Source of the DNA: Nitrospirota bacterium
GTDB taxonomy: Bacteria; Nitrospirota; Nitrospiria; Nitrospirales; Nitrospiraceae
Direction: 5' to 3'
Length of the DNA stretch: 64,000 nucleotides
Assembly: GCA_004296885.1 (NCBI GenBank)
Contig: SCVN01000003.1
Location: 124,001-188,000, forward strand
Below the pieces are notes generated by a model. It did no database searches, was not told the origin of the DNA, and saw nothing but the letters and a program-made list of their open reading frames with translations. Within the stretch, counting starts at the first letter, position 1. Every line of letters begins with the position of its first letter. Of the stretch, positions 28,538 through 36,930 are shown in pieces. The translations under genes and the position numbers were made by a program.

Positions 28538-29038
28538 CTAGAAGCAGCCTGCCATCGGCCCCAGCATGTCGCAGGGGTTGCCCTTTTTCGGGTCATGCTC
28601 GGCCGGCTTCCTGACCCGCAGACTGAGCAACGACGGCCAGCCTACCCCCGTGAGCACATCGTCCGTAAAAATGTACGGCGTAAAGTTGTCGTCCGGCGGG
28701 AGTCCCCTGGCGTCGGGCGCCTCGTCGGCATGGCGCGCCGACCGGAAGAAGTGCACGACGACCACGTGGTCCCCCGTGGAACCGATCTCGCCCTCCAAGG
28801 CCACCGGGGCCTTGATCTCGTTGCTTTCCAGCTCGAACTGCGTCGGCTCCAGCAGCGCCAGGACTTTGTCCCGCGAATCGCCGAGTTTGACCTTGGCGGA
28901 CTCGGCCTTGTACCGGGCGATGGCTTCGTCGATCCGGCTGACCGCATAGTCCTTCGAGGCTTCCTGCAGCGCGCACCCGGCGAGCAGGCTGGCCGCCAGC
29001 CAGCAGGCGAGCGGAGCCCGCATCCGTCTTCGCTTCAT
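28538..29038 (-). CDS. BamE/SmpA-like small lipoprotein
   Basis: 166 aa with a lipobox LLAGCALQ (Cys about residue 22). SAKVKLGDSRDKVLALLEP recalls the BamE/SmpA pattern in which G-x-S-x3-V precedes a helix, and the C-terminal portion has strands (HVVVVHFFRSARHA, FTPYIFTDDVLTGVG). It could be a DUF3192-like relative. It lies 73 bp upstream of the coiled-coil lipoprotein on the same strand, so both may be co-expressed envelope proteins. The ATG at 29038 fits the signal peptide. Confidence 0.62.
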   Translation of the reverse strand: MKRRRMRAPLACWLAASLLAGCALQEASKDYAVSRIDEAIARYKAESAKVKLGDSRDKVLALLEPTQFELESNEIKAPVALEGEIGSTGDHVVVVHFFRSARHADEAPDARGLPPDDNFTPYIFTDDVLTGVGWPSLLSLRVRKPAEHDPKKGNPCDMLGPMAGCF

Positions 29039-29408
29039 CGGTGCCTCACGATCCTGAAGCCCTCATGGTGGATCTGGTACCTTGCGTAGAATTCAGGCTG
29101 AAGGCTAGGCTTTCCGCGCTTGCCTGTCAAGCCTTTGCCCTGATTCACGACGGCATTGACTGCAACCGACGAGGCGTCGCTGCGACAAGTCTTCTGATGA
29201 GGGGCGGCAAACAACCTCTCCCCCCGTTTGATCGAAGGGGGCGGTTCAAAGAAGACCGGAAGAGAGACTACTTGAGGCGCTTCTCCGGCGGCATCAATTA
29301 CGATACTTCGCAAAAGAGCCGCCGGTTCAACCGAAGGTCGGTATGATGATAGGATGGCTCAGGTGTGGAGCGGGACGGCCGGGGCCACCGGGGAAGGACG
29401 ACGGAACC

Positions 29409-29858
29409 ATGACGCAAGAAGCCAACCGGGTCAAATCCTCCTTGCTGGTCGGCATTCAGTTCGGGTGCCTGGGTCTCCTGTTCTTCACAGGCCCCCTGCT
29501 GCCGGCCGGCCTCGCGGCACAGGCGTTGATGGTGCTGGGTTTGAGTATGGGGGCCTGGGCCCTGGCGACCATGCCGCTTGGCACCCTCAACGCCTTGCCC
29601 GACGTTCGGGCCGAGGCGACGCTGGTGACCCGGGGCCCCTACCGGTATGTCCGGCATCCCATGTATACGGCGGTCTTGCTGCTCACGCTGGGCTTGGTGC
29701 TGGAGCACCCGTCTCTGGTTCGCATCACGATCTGGCTGGTCCTTGTGATAGACCTCTGGATGAAGCTGACCTACGAGGAAGAGCTCCTCGCCCGGCGCTT
29801 CGCCGACTATTCCGGATACAGGGCCGGCACCAAGCGGCTGATCCCCTTCCTGCTGTGA
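29409..29858 (+). CDS. Isoprenylcysteine/phospholipid methyltransferase-like membrane protein
   Basis: 149 aa with four or five hydrophobic segments. The stretch LVTRGPYRYVRHPMYTAVLL is the ICMT/PEMT-type signature (GPYRYVRHPxY), and TYEEELLARRFADYSGYRAGTKRLIPF is the family's usual C-terminal signature with its E-E-L pattern. Members methylate lipid or protein targets using SAM. The ATG at 29409 lies 46 bp into a longer open frame. It is followed by the DUF3565 gene 16 bp on, so they may be co-transcribed. Confidence 0.78.
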   Translation: MTQEANRVKSSLLVGIQFGCLGLLFFTGPLLPAGLAAQALMVLGLSMGAWALATMPLGTLNALPDVRAEATLVTRGPYRYVRHPMYTAVLLLTLGLVLEHPSLVRITIWLVLVIDLWMKLTYEEELLARRFADYSGYRAGTKRLIPFLL

Positions 29859-29874
29859 TCGGCATCGGAGTATC

Positions 29875-30066
29875 ATGAAACGCAGGATACAGGGCTTCCA
29901 TCAGGACGAGCAGGGGGATTGGGTGGCCGATCTGGACTGCGGCCACGGGCAGCACGTGCGGCACAATCCGCCGTGGATCAAACGGCCCTGGGTGAGCACC
30001 CAGGAGGGCCGGACCGGTCGCCTCGGGACCGAGTTGGACTGCAAGCGTTGCGACGAGCCGGCCTGA
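29875..30066 (+). CDS. DUF3565 protein
   Basis: 63 aa. The protein is close to the DUF3565 consensus: MKRRIQGFHQDEQGDWVADL, CGHGQHVRHNPPW and the C-terminal LDCKRCDEPA with two Cys-x2-Cys-like sites, so zinc binding is likely. Function unknown. It follows the methyltransferase gene by 16 bp on the same strand. Confidence 0.85.
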   Translation: MKRRIQGFHQDEQGDWVADLDCGHGQHVRHNPPWIKRPWVSTQEGRTGRLGTELDCKRCDEPA

Positions 30067-30154
30067 CGCAAGAAGCTGGCGAAACCCGATGCGCTTCGGT
30101 AGACTAGCGGGGCTCGGATGGCGACAGGGTTGCCTCAGTGAGAGGAGACGACAG

Positions 30155-30652
30155 ATGAACGGCCACCGGTTGAGTCTCGGTTTGTGCTGGCTGCTGCTGG
30201 GCGGCTGTGTCTCGTTCGGGAATGCCGGTCTGGCCGACCGCGAGGCGATGACCCAGATCAAGGCGGGGGAGACGACCAGGGAACAAGTGGCGGCCCTGTT
30301 GGGCGAGCCGGACAGCAAACGAGTGATCGACCTGTCCGGCGCGACCTTCGAGCGCTGGTCGTACCGCCGTTCCTCCTCGATCATCAATATCTGGGAGTAC
30401 ATTCCGGTCCCCTTCTACGGACTCTTCTTCCACGGCCTCGGCACGCCCGACGTCCAGCACGATCTGGATGTCTTCTATGGCTCCACCGGCCTGGTCACGA
30501 CCAGGTTTTACACGGAGACCGCATACGAAACCGGGGGCCTCTTCACCCCCATGACCCTCGTCACCAACACCAGCGTGGACAGCCTGCCGGGACAGGGCGG
30601 GAAGCCGGTGCATTGGGAAGACAAGGTGGTGGGGACCAAGCCGGCCTACTGA
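30155..30652 (+). CDS. SmpA/BamE-like lipoprotein
   Basis: 165 aa from the ATG at 30155 (GAGAGGAGA upstream). The lipobox is LLLGGCVSF (Cys about residue 18). AMTQIKAGETTREQVAALLGEPDS is the SmpA/OmlA (BamE-like) signature. The remainder (WEYIPVPFYGLFFHGL, DVFYGSTGLVTT) is strand-rich. Probably an outer-membrane lipoprotein. The other lipoprotein of similar pattern at 28.5 kb suggests family expansion. Confidence 0.75.
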   Translation: MNGHRLSLGLCWLLLGGCVSFGNAGLADREAMTQIKAGETTREQVAALLGEPDSKRVIDLSGATFERWSYRRSSSIINIWEYIPVPFYGLFFHGLGTPDVQHDLDVFYGSTGLVTTRFYTETAYETGGLFTPMTLVTNTSVDSLPGQGGKPVHWEDKVVGTKPAY

Positions 30653-31221
30653 TCTAATGCGACGTGCCTTCGTCGCATGCGACAAATCGAACTACGCAAT
30701 CAGAAATCCGAAAAGCAGCGGCCGAGGAACGGCAGAGAGTGACGGCCGGGTCGATCCCCTGTACTCGCAGAAGGGGAGGGGTTGGAAGAACACCCCTGTT
30801 TGGTCCTGTGCTCCCGGAGCGCGCGCCCTCAGAAGGGCCTCGCTCGACGGCCGCAGTTGGACCAAACAGGGGCATCCTTCCAAAGGAATGAAGGATGCAA
30901 AGAACTGCGCGCAGTGAGGGATCAACCAAGCCGCCCTAGAGGAAGGCCGTCGGCTATGAGAAGACAAGGGGGGGCGGGAACGCGTCGCTCGTGGACCCGT
31001 TCCCGCTCGGAAATATCCGCCGTGCCTCAGCCTCCATGCCCATCTGTTCCTTCCGCGGCTTGAAGAAAAGAAGAGAATGGCGAGGACAGGCAACCGATAG
31101 ACCTGTCCCCGCTAGAACCGGCATGGCCAGAAAACTTCGCGCGAATTCTTCTATACTTGCCGGCGATATCTCACAACGGCCACGGCGGACCGACTCAAGG
31201 GCCTGCCTGGAAACGGATGAC
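30653..31221. repeat. Repeat-filled gap: modular composite repeat plus hairpin repeat
   Basis: Two elements occur. 30786-30873 is an 88-bp hairpin with arms CCCCTGTTTGGTCC and GGACCAAACAGGGG, matching 40.63-40.71 kb in reverse orientation. The GCGCGCAGTGAGGGATCAACC module (about 30907-30927) and the GCGGGAACG/CGTTCCCGC hairpin (30974-31006) also occur together at 38.30-38.40 kb. A weaker hairpin, GGACAGG/CCTGTCC, follows at 31084-31108. I see no protein gene. Confidence 0.65.
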
Positions 31222-31536
31222 ATGACAAGGACATGCTTGTGGTTGATAGTTGTGTCGGTCGTCAGCGGTAGCCTCTCCGGCTGCGCGGGGTCCGGAGAGC
31301 AACCGTCACCCCCTTCCCTCAATCGACCGACAAGCCAGGTACAGCAGGACCGCCGGCCGCCGAGAAACGTTGAGGAGCAGGTGAAGGAACTGGAGAAGGA
31401 AGTGGACGACGCGCTCAAGGAGGAAGCGCGAACCATCTGCGCACAGCGGGCGCCCTACTTTGCCAACGTGCAAGCGGCCTGTGAACGACATGAGTACCAA
31501 CAGCTCAAGCAACTATCCAAAGAGCGGACACCGTAG
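31222..31536 (+). CDS. Small lipoprotein
   Basis: 104 aa. The N-terminal LWLIVVSVVSGSLSGCAGSG has a lipobox (SLSGC, Cys about residue 21); the rest is a Pro/Arg/Gln-rich linker and an acidic coil (VEEQVKELEKEVDDALKEEA). The ending has two cysteines (ICAQRAPYFANVQAACE). It starts at 31222 after a stretch of repeat DNA, with no strong ribosome site. No family recognised. Confidence 0.6.
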   Translation: MTRTCLWLIVVSVVSGSLSGCAGSGEQPSPPSLNRPTSQVQQDRRPPRNVEEQVKELEKEVDDALKEEARTICAQRAPYFANVQAACERHEYQQLKQLSKERTP

Positions 31537-31590
31537 AACGGTTGTCTCCGTTCCCCATGGAACGGGTATGTCCTCTGACAGTGAACCGGA

Positions 31591-31652
31591 ATCGACAGAG
31601 CAACTGATTCGTAATCAGCAGGTCGGTGGTTCAATTCCACTCGCCGGCGCCA
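31591..31652 (+). pseudogene. tRNA-Thr(CGT) 3' fragment
   Basis: The stretch holds the anticodon arm (anticodon CGT at 31610-31612), variable loop, T-arm (GGTGG-TTCAATT-CCACT), acceptor strand CGCCGGC (31642-31648), discriminator G and encoded CCA (31650-31652). The matching 5' acceptor strand GCCGGCG and the D-stem GCTC are not found upstream; homology fades in the D-loop. A tRNA 3' end without its 5' half is typical of an attachment-site remnant left by an integrated element. The other strand's nonsense frames here give the classical mis-annotated antisense-tRNA peptide pattern, which supports the identification. Confidence 0.65.
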
Positions 31653-31771
31653 GGAAATCAACGATGCCCGCTTCCTCCACAGGTACCTTCCTGACATTGG
31701 TTGCGTGGGGGTTGCGGATTCCGATATAAATCAATCCCAAGAGAAGCCTCACGCAGGCACAGGCTTTCACC

Positions 31772-31945
31772 ATGGCAAGGAATATTCCTGGAGTCCGGTG
31801 CCCGAAATGTGGCAAACGAGCCCACCGTGTGGCTCGTGAGAGCTGGCGAGACTTCCTCTATCTCGTCCGTCGGCTGTATCCCTATCGATGCCCTGATTGC
31901 CGTACCCGCTTTTATGACTCCAGCCGTCACAGTGGCACCTACTAG
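31772..31945 (+). CDS. Small zinc-ribbon protein
   Basis: 57 aa, ATG at 31772 to TAG at 31943. Sequence begins MARNIPGVRCPKCGKRAHRV and later has YPYRCPDCRTRFYDSS: two Cys-x2-Cys pairs, a plain zinc ribbon with a basic, aromatic-rich spacer. It is the first gene after the tRNA fragment. There is no clear ribosome site, so confidence is moderate. Function unknown; such ribbons often bind nucleic acid or protein. Confidence 0.55.
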   Translation: MARNIPGVRCPKCGKRAHRVARESWRDFLYLVRRLYPYRCPDCRTRFYDSSRHSGTY

Positions 31946-32036
31946 TTTCTTGAGAAAGTTCCCTTCAGTCACGAGATGGTGCGTGGGGGAGGCCACTTTT
32001 AAGGCCCACCCCACCCGCCAGCGACTTGGTTCAGAA

Positions 32037-33443
32037 CTATTGGCCGTGTTTTAGAGCAGCAATTTCCTTTTGCAGTTCCCGGATCTCTGCCTGTTGCTCT
32101 TTGATCGCCTCGACGAGAACTCCTGCCAGTCTCCCATAGTCAATGGCTCGATAGCCTTGTTCGCCCCACGTTGTGACCAGTTCCGGGAAGACCACTTCCA
32201 CTTCTTGAGCGATGAGTCCGACCTCACGATGTCCGGTTGCTCGTCCCATGGCCTGATAGGTGCTGTTCCAATCAAATGCGACCCCCTTGATCTTCTCTAG
32301 CTTCGGCAACACGCTCGTTAATTGAACGACATTTTTCTTGAGTCGGATATCGGACGAGGTTGGGAAACTAGATGCATGGGCAGAACCAGCCACATCGAGC
32401 AAGTAAGCAGGACTGGTTGTCCCGATACCGATACTACCTCCGCTCGGTTGGAAGATAAGATTTCCTGGCCCTTGGGCATACCTGTTTGCTTCGATCGTCA
32501 TGTCCCCGTTATTAACTGCGCTTCGGCTGATCCGCAGTTCCGTATCTGCGGTTGTTGTTTCCCGCCCAATAAGCACATCAAAACCAGTACCGGAGCCAAC
32601 GACTTGGAGTGGAGCATTAGGGCTTGTCGTTCCAATGCCGACATTGCCACTCGATGCGATTCGGACCGCTTCCGTAATCGATCCTCCCCGTCGTGTGTTA
32701 AGAGTCAAATATCCATCAGTAGTTGCTGACCCATTCCAAGCTGCGTAAATAGAAGCAATGTTGGGGCCAGCACCAGAACCTGCACCGCCTACAAAAGTTA
32801 GTTCTGGACCTTCTCCTGCTGCACCACCGGAAGTATTTCTGTTTGCAAGCTGCAGAGCTGTCTGAATGCCTGTACCGTCAACACGGAACTGACCAGCGGG
32901 CGTGTTTGCAGATTGTCGAGCATCGAGCTGAAAATCGGGTGCTGTAGTTCCAATACCCACTCTGCCCGTTGAGAAAACTGCCGCATAGTTATTGGTTGCG
33001 CCGGTCGGGGCATCAACGTAGAGGGCATAGGCATTGGTGGTGTTGGCCACGGTTCCTCCAGCAATGCGGAGGGCTGAGCCTGTGGTGATGGTGGCCGGCC
33101 CGGAACCGCTCGCTGTCGGAGGGCCAGCAATATGCAGGGTCGTCCCGTTCGTGACGGTCTGGGCCGATGCCGCGCTGAGTGTGTATTGGTTGAAGAGATT
33201 GAACCGGGCATTGGTCAGGCCGCTGGAGATCGTTTGCGTGAATCCATTGGCTCGGATATCAAATAGTTCCGTGTTGGAGGTGGTATTGGGTCGGGCCACG
33301 TCCAGGAGTGCTCCGGCGGATGCGGTACCGATCCCCACATTTCCACCATCGGAGACATCGAAGAAATTGCCCGCCCAACTTGCCGGAGCGATGGCAAGCA
33401 ACAAAAGGACTCCAATCGTTACACTAGCCATGATGTATCTCAC
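32037..33443 (-). CDS. Secreted repeat protein with C-terminal S74 intramolecular chaperone domain
   Basis: About 468 aa from the GTG at 33443 (AAGGAGG 7 bp upstream), giving a signal peptide that ends near SWAG. Four units of the form NVGIGT(T/A)SP/A mark a beta-helical, tail-fibre-like stalk. The C-terminal domain SSDIRLKKNVVQLTSVLPKL and later GLIAQEVEVVFPELV match peptidase S74, whose Ser-Lys dyad self-cleaves after helping trimer folding. S74 is best known from phage tail fibres, but a signal peptide points to a cell-surface protein. Lower G+C than neighbours suggests transfer. It pairs with the tail-collar protein upstream on the same strand. Confidence 0.75.
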   Translation of the reverse strand: MRYIMASVTIGVLLLLAIAPASWAGNFFDVSDGGNVGIGTASAGALLDVARPNTTSNTELFDIRANGFTQTISSGLTNARFNLFNQYTLSAASAQTVTNGTTLHIAGPPTASGSGPATITTGSALRIAGGTVANTTNAYALYVDAPTGATNNYAAVFSTGRVGIGTTAPDFQLDARQSANTPAGQFRVDGTGIQTALQLANRNTSGGAAGEGPELTFVGGAGSGAGPNIASIYAAWNGSATTDGYLTLNTRRGGSITEAVRIASSGNVGIGTTSPNAPLQVVGSGTGFDVLIGRETTTADTELRISRSAVNNGDMTIEANRYAQGPGNLIFQPSGGSIGIGTTSPAYLLDVAGSAHASSFPTSSDIRLKKNVVQLTSVLPKLEKIKGVAFDWNSTYQAMGRATGHREVGLIAQEVEVVFPELVTTWGEQGYRAIDYGRLAGVLVEAIKEQQAEIRELQKEIAALKHGQ

Positions 33444-33527
33444 CTCATTCCTCCTTGGTTGAAATGTGGGAGTGCGCAAGTACCACTATATTCCTGACAT
33501 GACGAGAATCTCTCGGGTCTCTTCCCT

Positions 33528-34175
33528 TTATGTTTTGATGATGAAGTTGGTCACGATGAAGGGATTCATGATGTTGTGTGCCGTGCCACCGCCAGTACTG
33601 CTCGTATTAATAGTATATGTGGTGCCGCTGGTATTATCTGCTGCCAAGACGGATACTCCCGTAGATCCAGTAAAGGCAGATGTTCGAATATCGCGGTTGA
33701 TCGGGTCATGACTGTGTGAGGCAAGCTCTGACACTGTCAAAGTATGGGATTGTTCTCCACCCCAGTCCCCCTGACTTCTGGCCGTTAGCGACGATCCACC
33801 CGACGGCGCACCCGATCCGCTGACTCCTCCACCCGTTCCCGTGCCTGATCCCAACGGATATCGTCCACGCAGGTCTGGTAAATTAAATGTTGTACTCCCA
33901 TCACCAGCCCCGTAAGTGGTCCCGATCGTCGAAAAGAGCGTTGCATAGGTCGATCGGGAGACGGCCGACCCGTCACACAACAAATACCCTGATGGAGCCG
34001 ATGAACCACCGTAGGCGAGCAGGCCCCCCGTTGGAATAATCCCGATGGATGGGGAGAGTGTGCCGCCATCATCGGAGTCCACATGCCCATGTTGCAATTT
34101 ATTGCCCGCGCTAGTCGTCATCACCAACGCCAGTACGAACGTTCCTGTTAACAAAGCCATCAGCCGTGCCTTCAT
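33528..34175 (-). CDS. Secreted phage-tail-collar-domain protein
   Basis: 215 aa with an N-terminal signal peptide (MALLTGTFVLALVMTTSAG). IPTGGLLAYGGSSAPSGYLLCDGSAVSR and FNLPDLRGRYPLG are the tail-collar signature (microcystin-dependent-protein family), followed by Gly/Ser-rich linkers and SHSHDPINRD. It is probably a surface-exposed fibre tip. The ATG at 34175 has GGGAGG 7 bp upstream, and a near-consensus promoter lies at 34217-34245. It precedes the S74 protein gene on the same strand by 84 bp. Like it, it has low G+C. Confidence 0.78.
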   Translation of the reverse strand: MKARLMALLTGTFVLALVMTTSAGNKLQHGHVDSDDGGTLSPSIGIIPTGGLLAYGGSSAPSGYLLCDGSAVSRSTYATLFSTIGTTYGAGDGSTTFNLPDLRGRYPLGSGTGTGGGVSGSGAPSGGSSLTARSQGDWGGEQSHTLTVSELASHSHDPINRDIRTSAFTGSTGVSVLAADNTSGTTYTINTSSTGGGTAHNIMNPFIVTNFIIKT

Positions 34176-34216
34176 CGAGTGCCTCCCTGGTTAGAGCTTG
34201 GCGCAGTGCATGGTCA

Positions 34217-34245
34217 TACGTATCTTGACCCAATCCTCCTGTCAA
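34217..34245 (-). promoter_or_regulatory. Sigma-70 promoter for the tail-collar gene
   Basis: On the minus strand TTGACA (34240-34245) is a perfect -35; 17 bp further is TACGTA (34217-34222), an acceptable -10. It lies about 42 bp upstream of the tail-collar ATG. Confidence 0.6.
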
Positions 34246-34792
34246 GGCGAATTAAACAAGTATCATTACTCAACATGACCAGTATTGGTACGGCGGCGGA
34301 TGCTGTCAGTATCTAGACTGGAAGTGAACCGCAGGCAATCCAGGAGACGGAGGAAACGTGATGGATTATGAGGTTAAGAGCAGTGAGATGATAACCGTTA
34401 TGTAAGCTCGCCCGCTCTAGTCAATGAGCAGGGTAGGTCCTAGCCTCCGTTTGCCGTTGTCGCTCCATTGGTTTAACCCCCATCAGTCGAGCAGACCCCG
34501 CATCCCGCCCATCCCGCAACTTTTCCCGGCTCCGATGGATCTACGGTCAAGCCCGAGTGGTCGTACCCGGTTCTTCCCCAAAATCGGCGCCGGCAGATCG
34601 GCAAGTCGATGCTTTCCATCAATTAATATTATGTGATGGGGCGCTCGGTCCGCTCCGATCCGTGAGCCGAACGCTGGACGGTTAAGTCCGCAGCCGTCCT
34701 GACCGATGAGAGTATGACGATATAATTTATAAGGACTGCGGGGCCTCCCCCGTGGCCGTGACGATCCCGCCCGAATTCATGGAGAACTCATC
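34246..34792. other. Gap of about 547 bp without a convincing gene
   Basis: The region upstream of the tail-collar promoter to the HDOD ATG holds only short frames with poor codon use. 34640-34740 has some inverted words (GCGCTCGGTCCGCTCC, GACGGTTAAGTCCGC) but no hairpin I would call. It probably holds the HDOD promoter; no riboswitch identified. Confidence 0.35.
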
Positions 34793-35665
34793 ATGCTGAA
34801 CGTGACGATGGAGGAGCCAACCGAAGAGTCGTTGAAAGGAATCATCCTGCCCCCGATGCCCGCGACCCTGACGGGCATCAACAGCGAACGCGCCAAGGCC
34901 GAGCCGAGTCTTGGCGAGATCGCCCGTCTAATCGAGCGGGACATCAGTGTCGCGGGAGCCGTGATCAAGGCCGTCAACTCGCCCCTCTTCGGCCTCCGGC
35001 GAAAGCTGGAGTCCATCTCGCAGGCGGTGTTTTTGCTGGGGCTCGATAATGTGGTGAATCTCGTGACGGCGTTGTCGCTCCGGTCGGCGATGCAGGCGGC
35101 AAAATTCCCCGACCTGGATCGGTTTTTTGACTCAGCCCAAAATGTGGCCATCATAATGTCTTCACTCGCCGGGGAACTATGTGCGATGCCGCACGGACAG
35201 GCCTATCTGCTGGGCTTGTTCCATGATTGCGGCATTCCGTTGCTGTTTCAGAAGCATCCGGAATATCTGGAGGTCATGCGGACGGCCAAGACGACCATCA
35301 ATCGTTCGATCACGGCCGTGGAAGATGAGCGTATCGGCACGGACCATGCGCTTGTGGGGTATTTCGTCGCCAGGAGTTGGAAGCTGCCCAATGCCATCTG
35401 CCTCAGCATCCGCTATCATCATAGCGCCTACGATCTGCTTGCGGCGAGCAAGCGGACGGACCAGCGGGACGAGGACATCGAGGCCCTCACGAACGCGGCC
35501 GCGCTCCTGGCGATGGCGGAAATCATCAATTATCGCCTCGGCCACCGGGAGGAATTCCATGACTGGGACCTTGCCGGGCCGTCGGTCCTCGCCCACTTTG
35601 ATTTAACGCCACAGGCATTCGAACTCCTGGAGAAGGACACCTGCGAGAAACTCGCCGACGCATGA
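34793..35665 (+). CDS. HDOD-domain protein
   Basis: 290 aa. The HDOD domain fills most of the protein: LPPMPATLTGINSERAKAEPS at the start, SVAGAVIKAVNSPLFGLRRK, AVFLLGLDNVVNLVTALSL and GLFHDCGIPLLF. HDOD proteins act in signalling to stress and motility systems. The His-Asp pair in LFHDCG survives, although many HDOD proteins have lost catalysis. The downstream IRYHHSAYDLLAAS recalls the HD metal region. A GGAGA site lies about 6 bp upstream. It is expressed separately from its neighbours. Confidence 0.85.
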   Translation: MLNVTMEEPTEESLKGIILPPMPATLTGINSERAKAEPSLGEIARLIERDISVAGAVIKAVNSPLFGLRRKLESISQAVFLLGLDNVVNLVTALSLRSAMQAAKFPDLDRFFDSAQNVAIIMSSLAGELCAMPHGQAYLLGLFHDCGIPLLFQKHPEYLEVMRTAKTTINRSITAVEDERIGTDHALVGYFVARSWKLPNAICLSIRYHHSAYDLLAASKRTDQRDEDIEALTNAAALLAMAEIINYRLGHREEFHDWDLAGPSVLAHFDLTPQAFELLEKDTCEKLADA

Positions 35666-35993
35666 GCGTGCGGGCACGCGGCTTCAACCGCGCACGAATC
35701 CCACCTCACGGCACGGCTTGTCGGCTTCTGTGGGCAGGAGCCCCGCAGAGCTCTTGCGCGTCGGTTACGTCGAGGTTGCAGATCGCGGCCATATCCTCCG
35801 GTCCTCCGGCTAAGCCCCCTTAAAGGCGCTCCCTCTCGCAAAGGCCATCCTGCGTTTCAGGGGGGTCTTATTGAGCCCCGACTCTTTCCTTGCAGCGGCC
35901 CGCCTCAACTCGCGACCGGCTCTGTACCAGCTCGGAGCAGTTCAGGTACACTGGGCCGTCACGCCTCCGAACCATGTGTGGGAGAATAAACAG
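35666..35993. other. Gap of 328 bp without gene
   Basis: No convincing coding region. The stretch contains GGTCCTCCGGCTAAGCC and CTCCCTCTCGCAAAGGCC, a mild hairpin-like area, and a GGGAGAATAAACAG ribosome site for the pyrophosphatase gene at its end. Confidence 0.35.
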
Positions 35994-36680
35994 ATGAGCG
36001 GGAAAGACGGTGCCCAGCAGCGCGATCAACGATTGATGAACTTGATGTATCGAGCCCACCCCTGGCACGGGGTCTCCATCGGAGACGAGGCGCCGGAGGT
36101 GGTGACGGCCTACATCGAAATCGTGCCGACCGACACGGTCAAATACGAAGTGGACAAGGTGAGCGGCTTCCTCAAGGTCGATCGTCCGCAGCGCTTCTCC
36201 AACCTCTGTCCCGCCTATTATGGGCTGGTGCCGCAAACCTTCTGCGGCGAGCGGGTCGCCGCCATGTTCGCCGCGCGGGCGAGTAAGCAGGGCGTGGTCG
36301 GCGACGGAGATCCCCTCGACATCTGCGTCCTCACGGAGAAGACCATTCCCCACAGCGACATTCTTCTCACGGCCCTGCCCATCGGCGGCCTCAGCATGTT
36401 GGACGGAGGTGAAGCGGACGACAAGATCATCGCCGTCATGAAAGACGACGCGGTCTACGGCGGCTATACCGATATCGCCAATTGCCCGCCGACCTTGATC
36501 GACCGCCTCCAGCACTACTTCCTCACCTACAAGCACGCGCCGGGGACCACGCAACACAAGGTCCAGATTACGAGCGTCTATGGCAGGGGGGAAGCGTTGA
36601 AAGTGATCCGCGCCAGCCATGCCGATTACCGGGCGCATTTTCCGGAACTGGAATCGCGCTGGCCGAAGAATCTGGCTTGA
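35994..36680 (+). CDS. ppa: Inorganic pyrophosphatase, family I
   Basis: 228 aa from the ATG at 35994 (GGGAG about 9 bp upstream). It hydrolyses pyrophosphate. The metal-binding signature GDGDPLDICVL is present, along with KYEVDKVSGFLKVDR and YGLVPQTFCGE. The C-terminus (FLTYKHAPGTTQHKVQITSV) extends beyond the E. coli enzyme. It stands alone between repeat-rich gaps. Confidence 0.92.
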   Translation: MSGKDGAQQRDQRLMNLMYRAHPWHGVSIGDEAPEVVTAYIEIVPTDTVKYEVDKVSGFLKVDRPQRFSNLCPAYYGLVPQTFCGERVAAMFAARASKQGVVGDGDPLDICVLTEKTIPHSDILLTALPIGGLSMLDGGEADDKIIAVMKDDAVYGGYTDIANCPPTLIDRLQHYFLTYKHAPGTTQHKVQITSVYGRGEALKVIRASHADYRAHFPELESRWPKNLA

Positions 36681-36699
36681 AGAAAAGCCGCGACTGAAG

Positions 36700-36840
36700 A
36701 ACAGAGGCGGGGGTAGCAGGGCGCCCCGCTTCTCCGGCGAATTTCGCTCAGGGCCCTGCTACCCCTTCATGACTGCGCTAAAGGGAGAGAGGGTGGCGGG
36801 GACAAGCCGCTCGTAGACTTGTCCCCGCTCGGAGGTATCA
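36700..36840. repeat. Interspersed hairpin repeat, copy 2
   Basis: The stem is GCGGGGACAAG (36796-36806) / CTTGTCCCCGC (36818-36828). Compared with other copies (GCGGGAACG / CGTTCCCGC) both arms have changed together, so pairing is preserved. The upstream module CTCCGGCGAATTTCGCTCA (about 36732-36750) also occurs at 2.23 kb in reverse orientation. Confidence 0.75.
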
Positions 36841-36930
36841 GCCACCCGGTCGGATTGACAGGACTCCCCATACCACGTAGCCTATCTCATCTCCAGCCGG
36901 CAGGTTCCTGAATCCAGGACGGGCCGCTCC

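Noticed and set aside
29035-29313. A 92-aa minus-strand frame overlapping the start of the BamE-like lipoprotein by 4 bp
   Set aside because: The ATGA overlap looked like translational coupling, but the sequence is low in structure, has no ribosome site and is part of an intergenic tract. I do not call it a gene.
31455-31815. Two minus-strand frames across the tRNA remnant
   Set aside because: They read the familiar antisense-tRNA nonsense peptides (for example ELNHRPADYESVALSIP and APASGIEPPTC), frequent false annotations, not proteins.
34424-34636. A 70-codon frame in the gap before the HDOD gene
   Set aside because: It is Pro/Ser/Arg-rich, has no ribosome site and shows no periodicity or domain, so it is not supported as a gene.
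34640-34745. A riboswitch upstream of the HDOD gene
   Set aside because: Some inverted words are present, but I could not fit the cyclic-di-GMP or any other known aptamer pattern.
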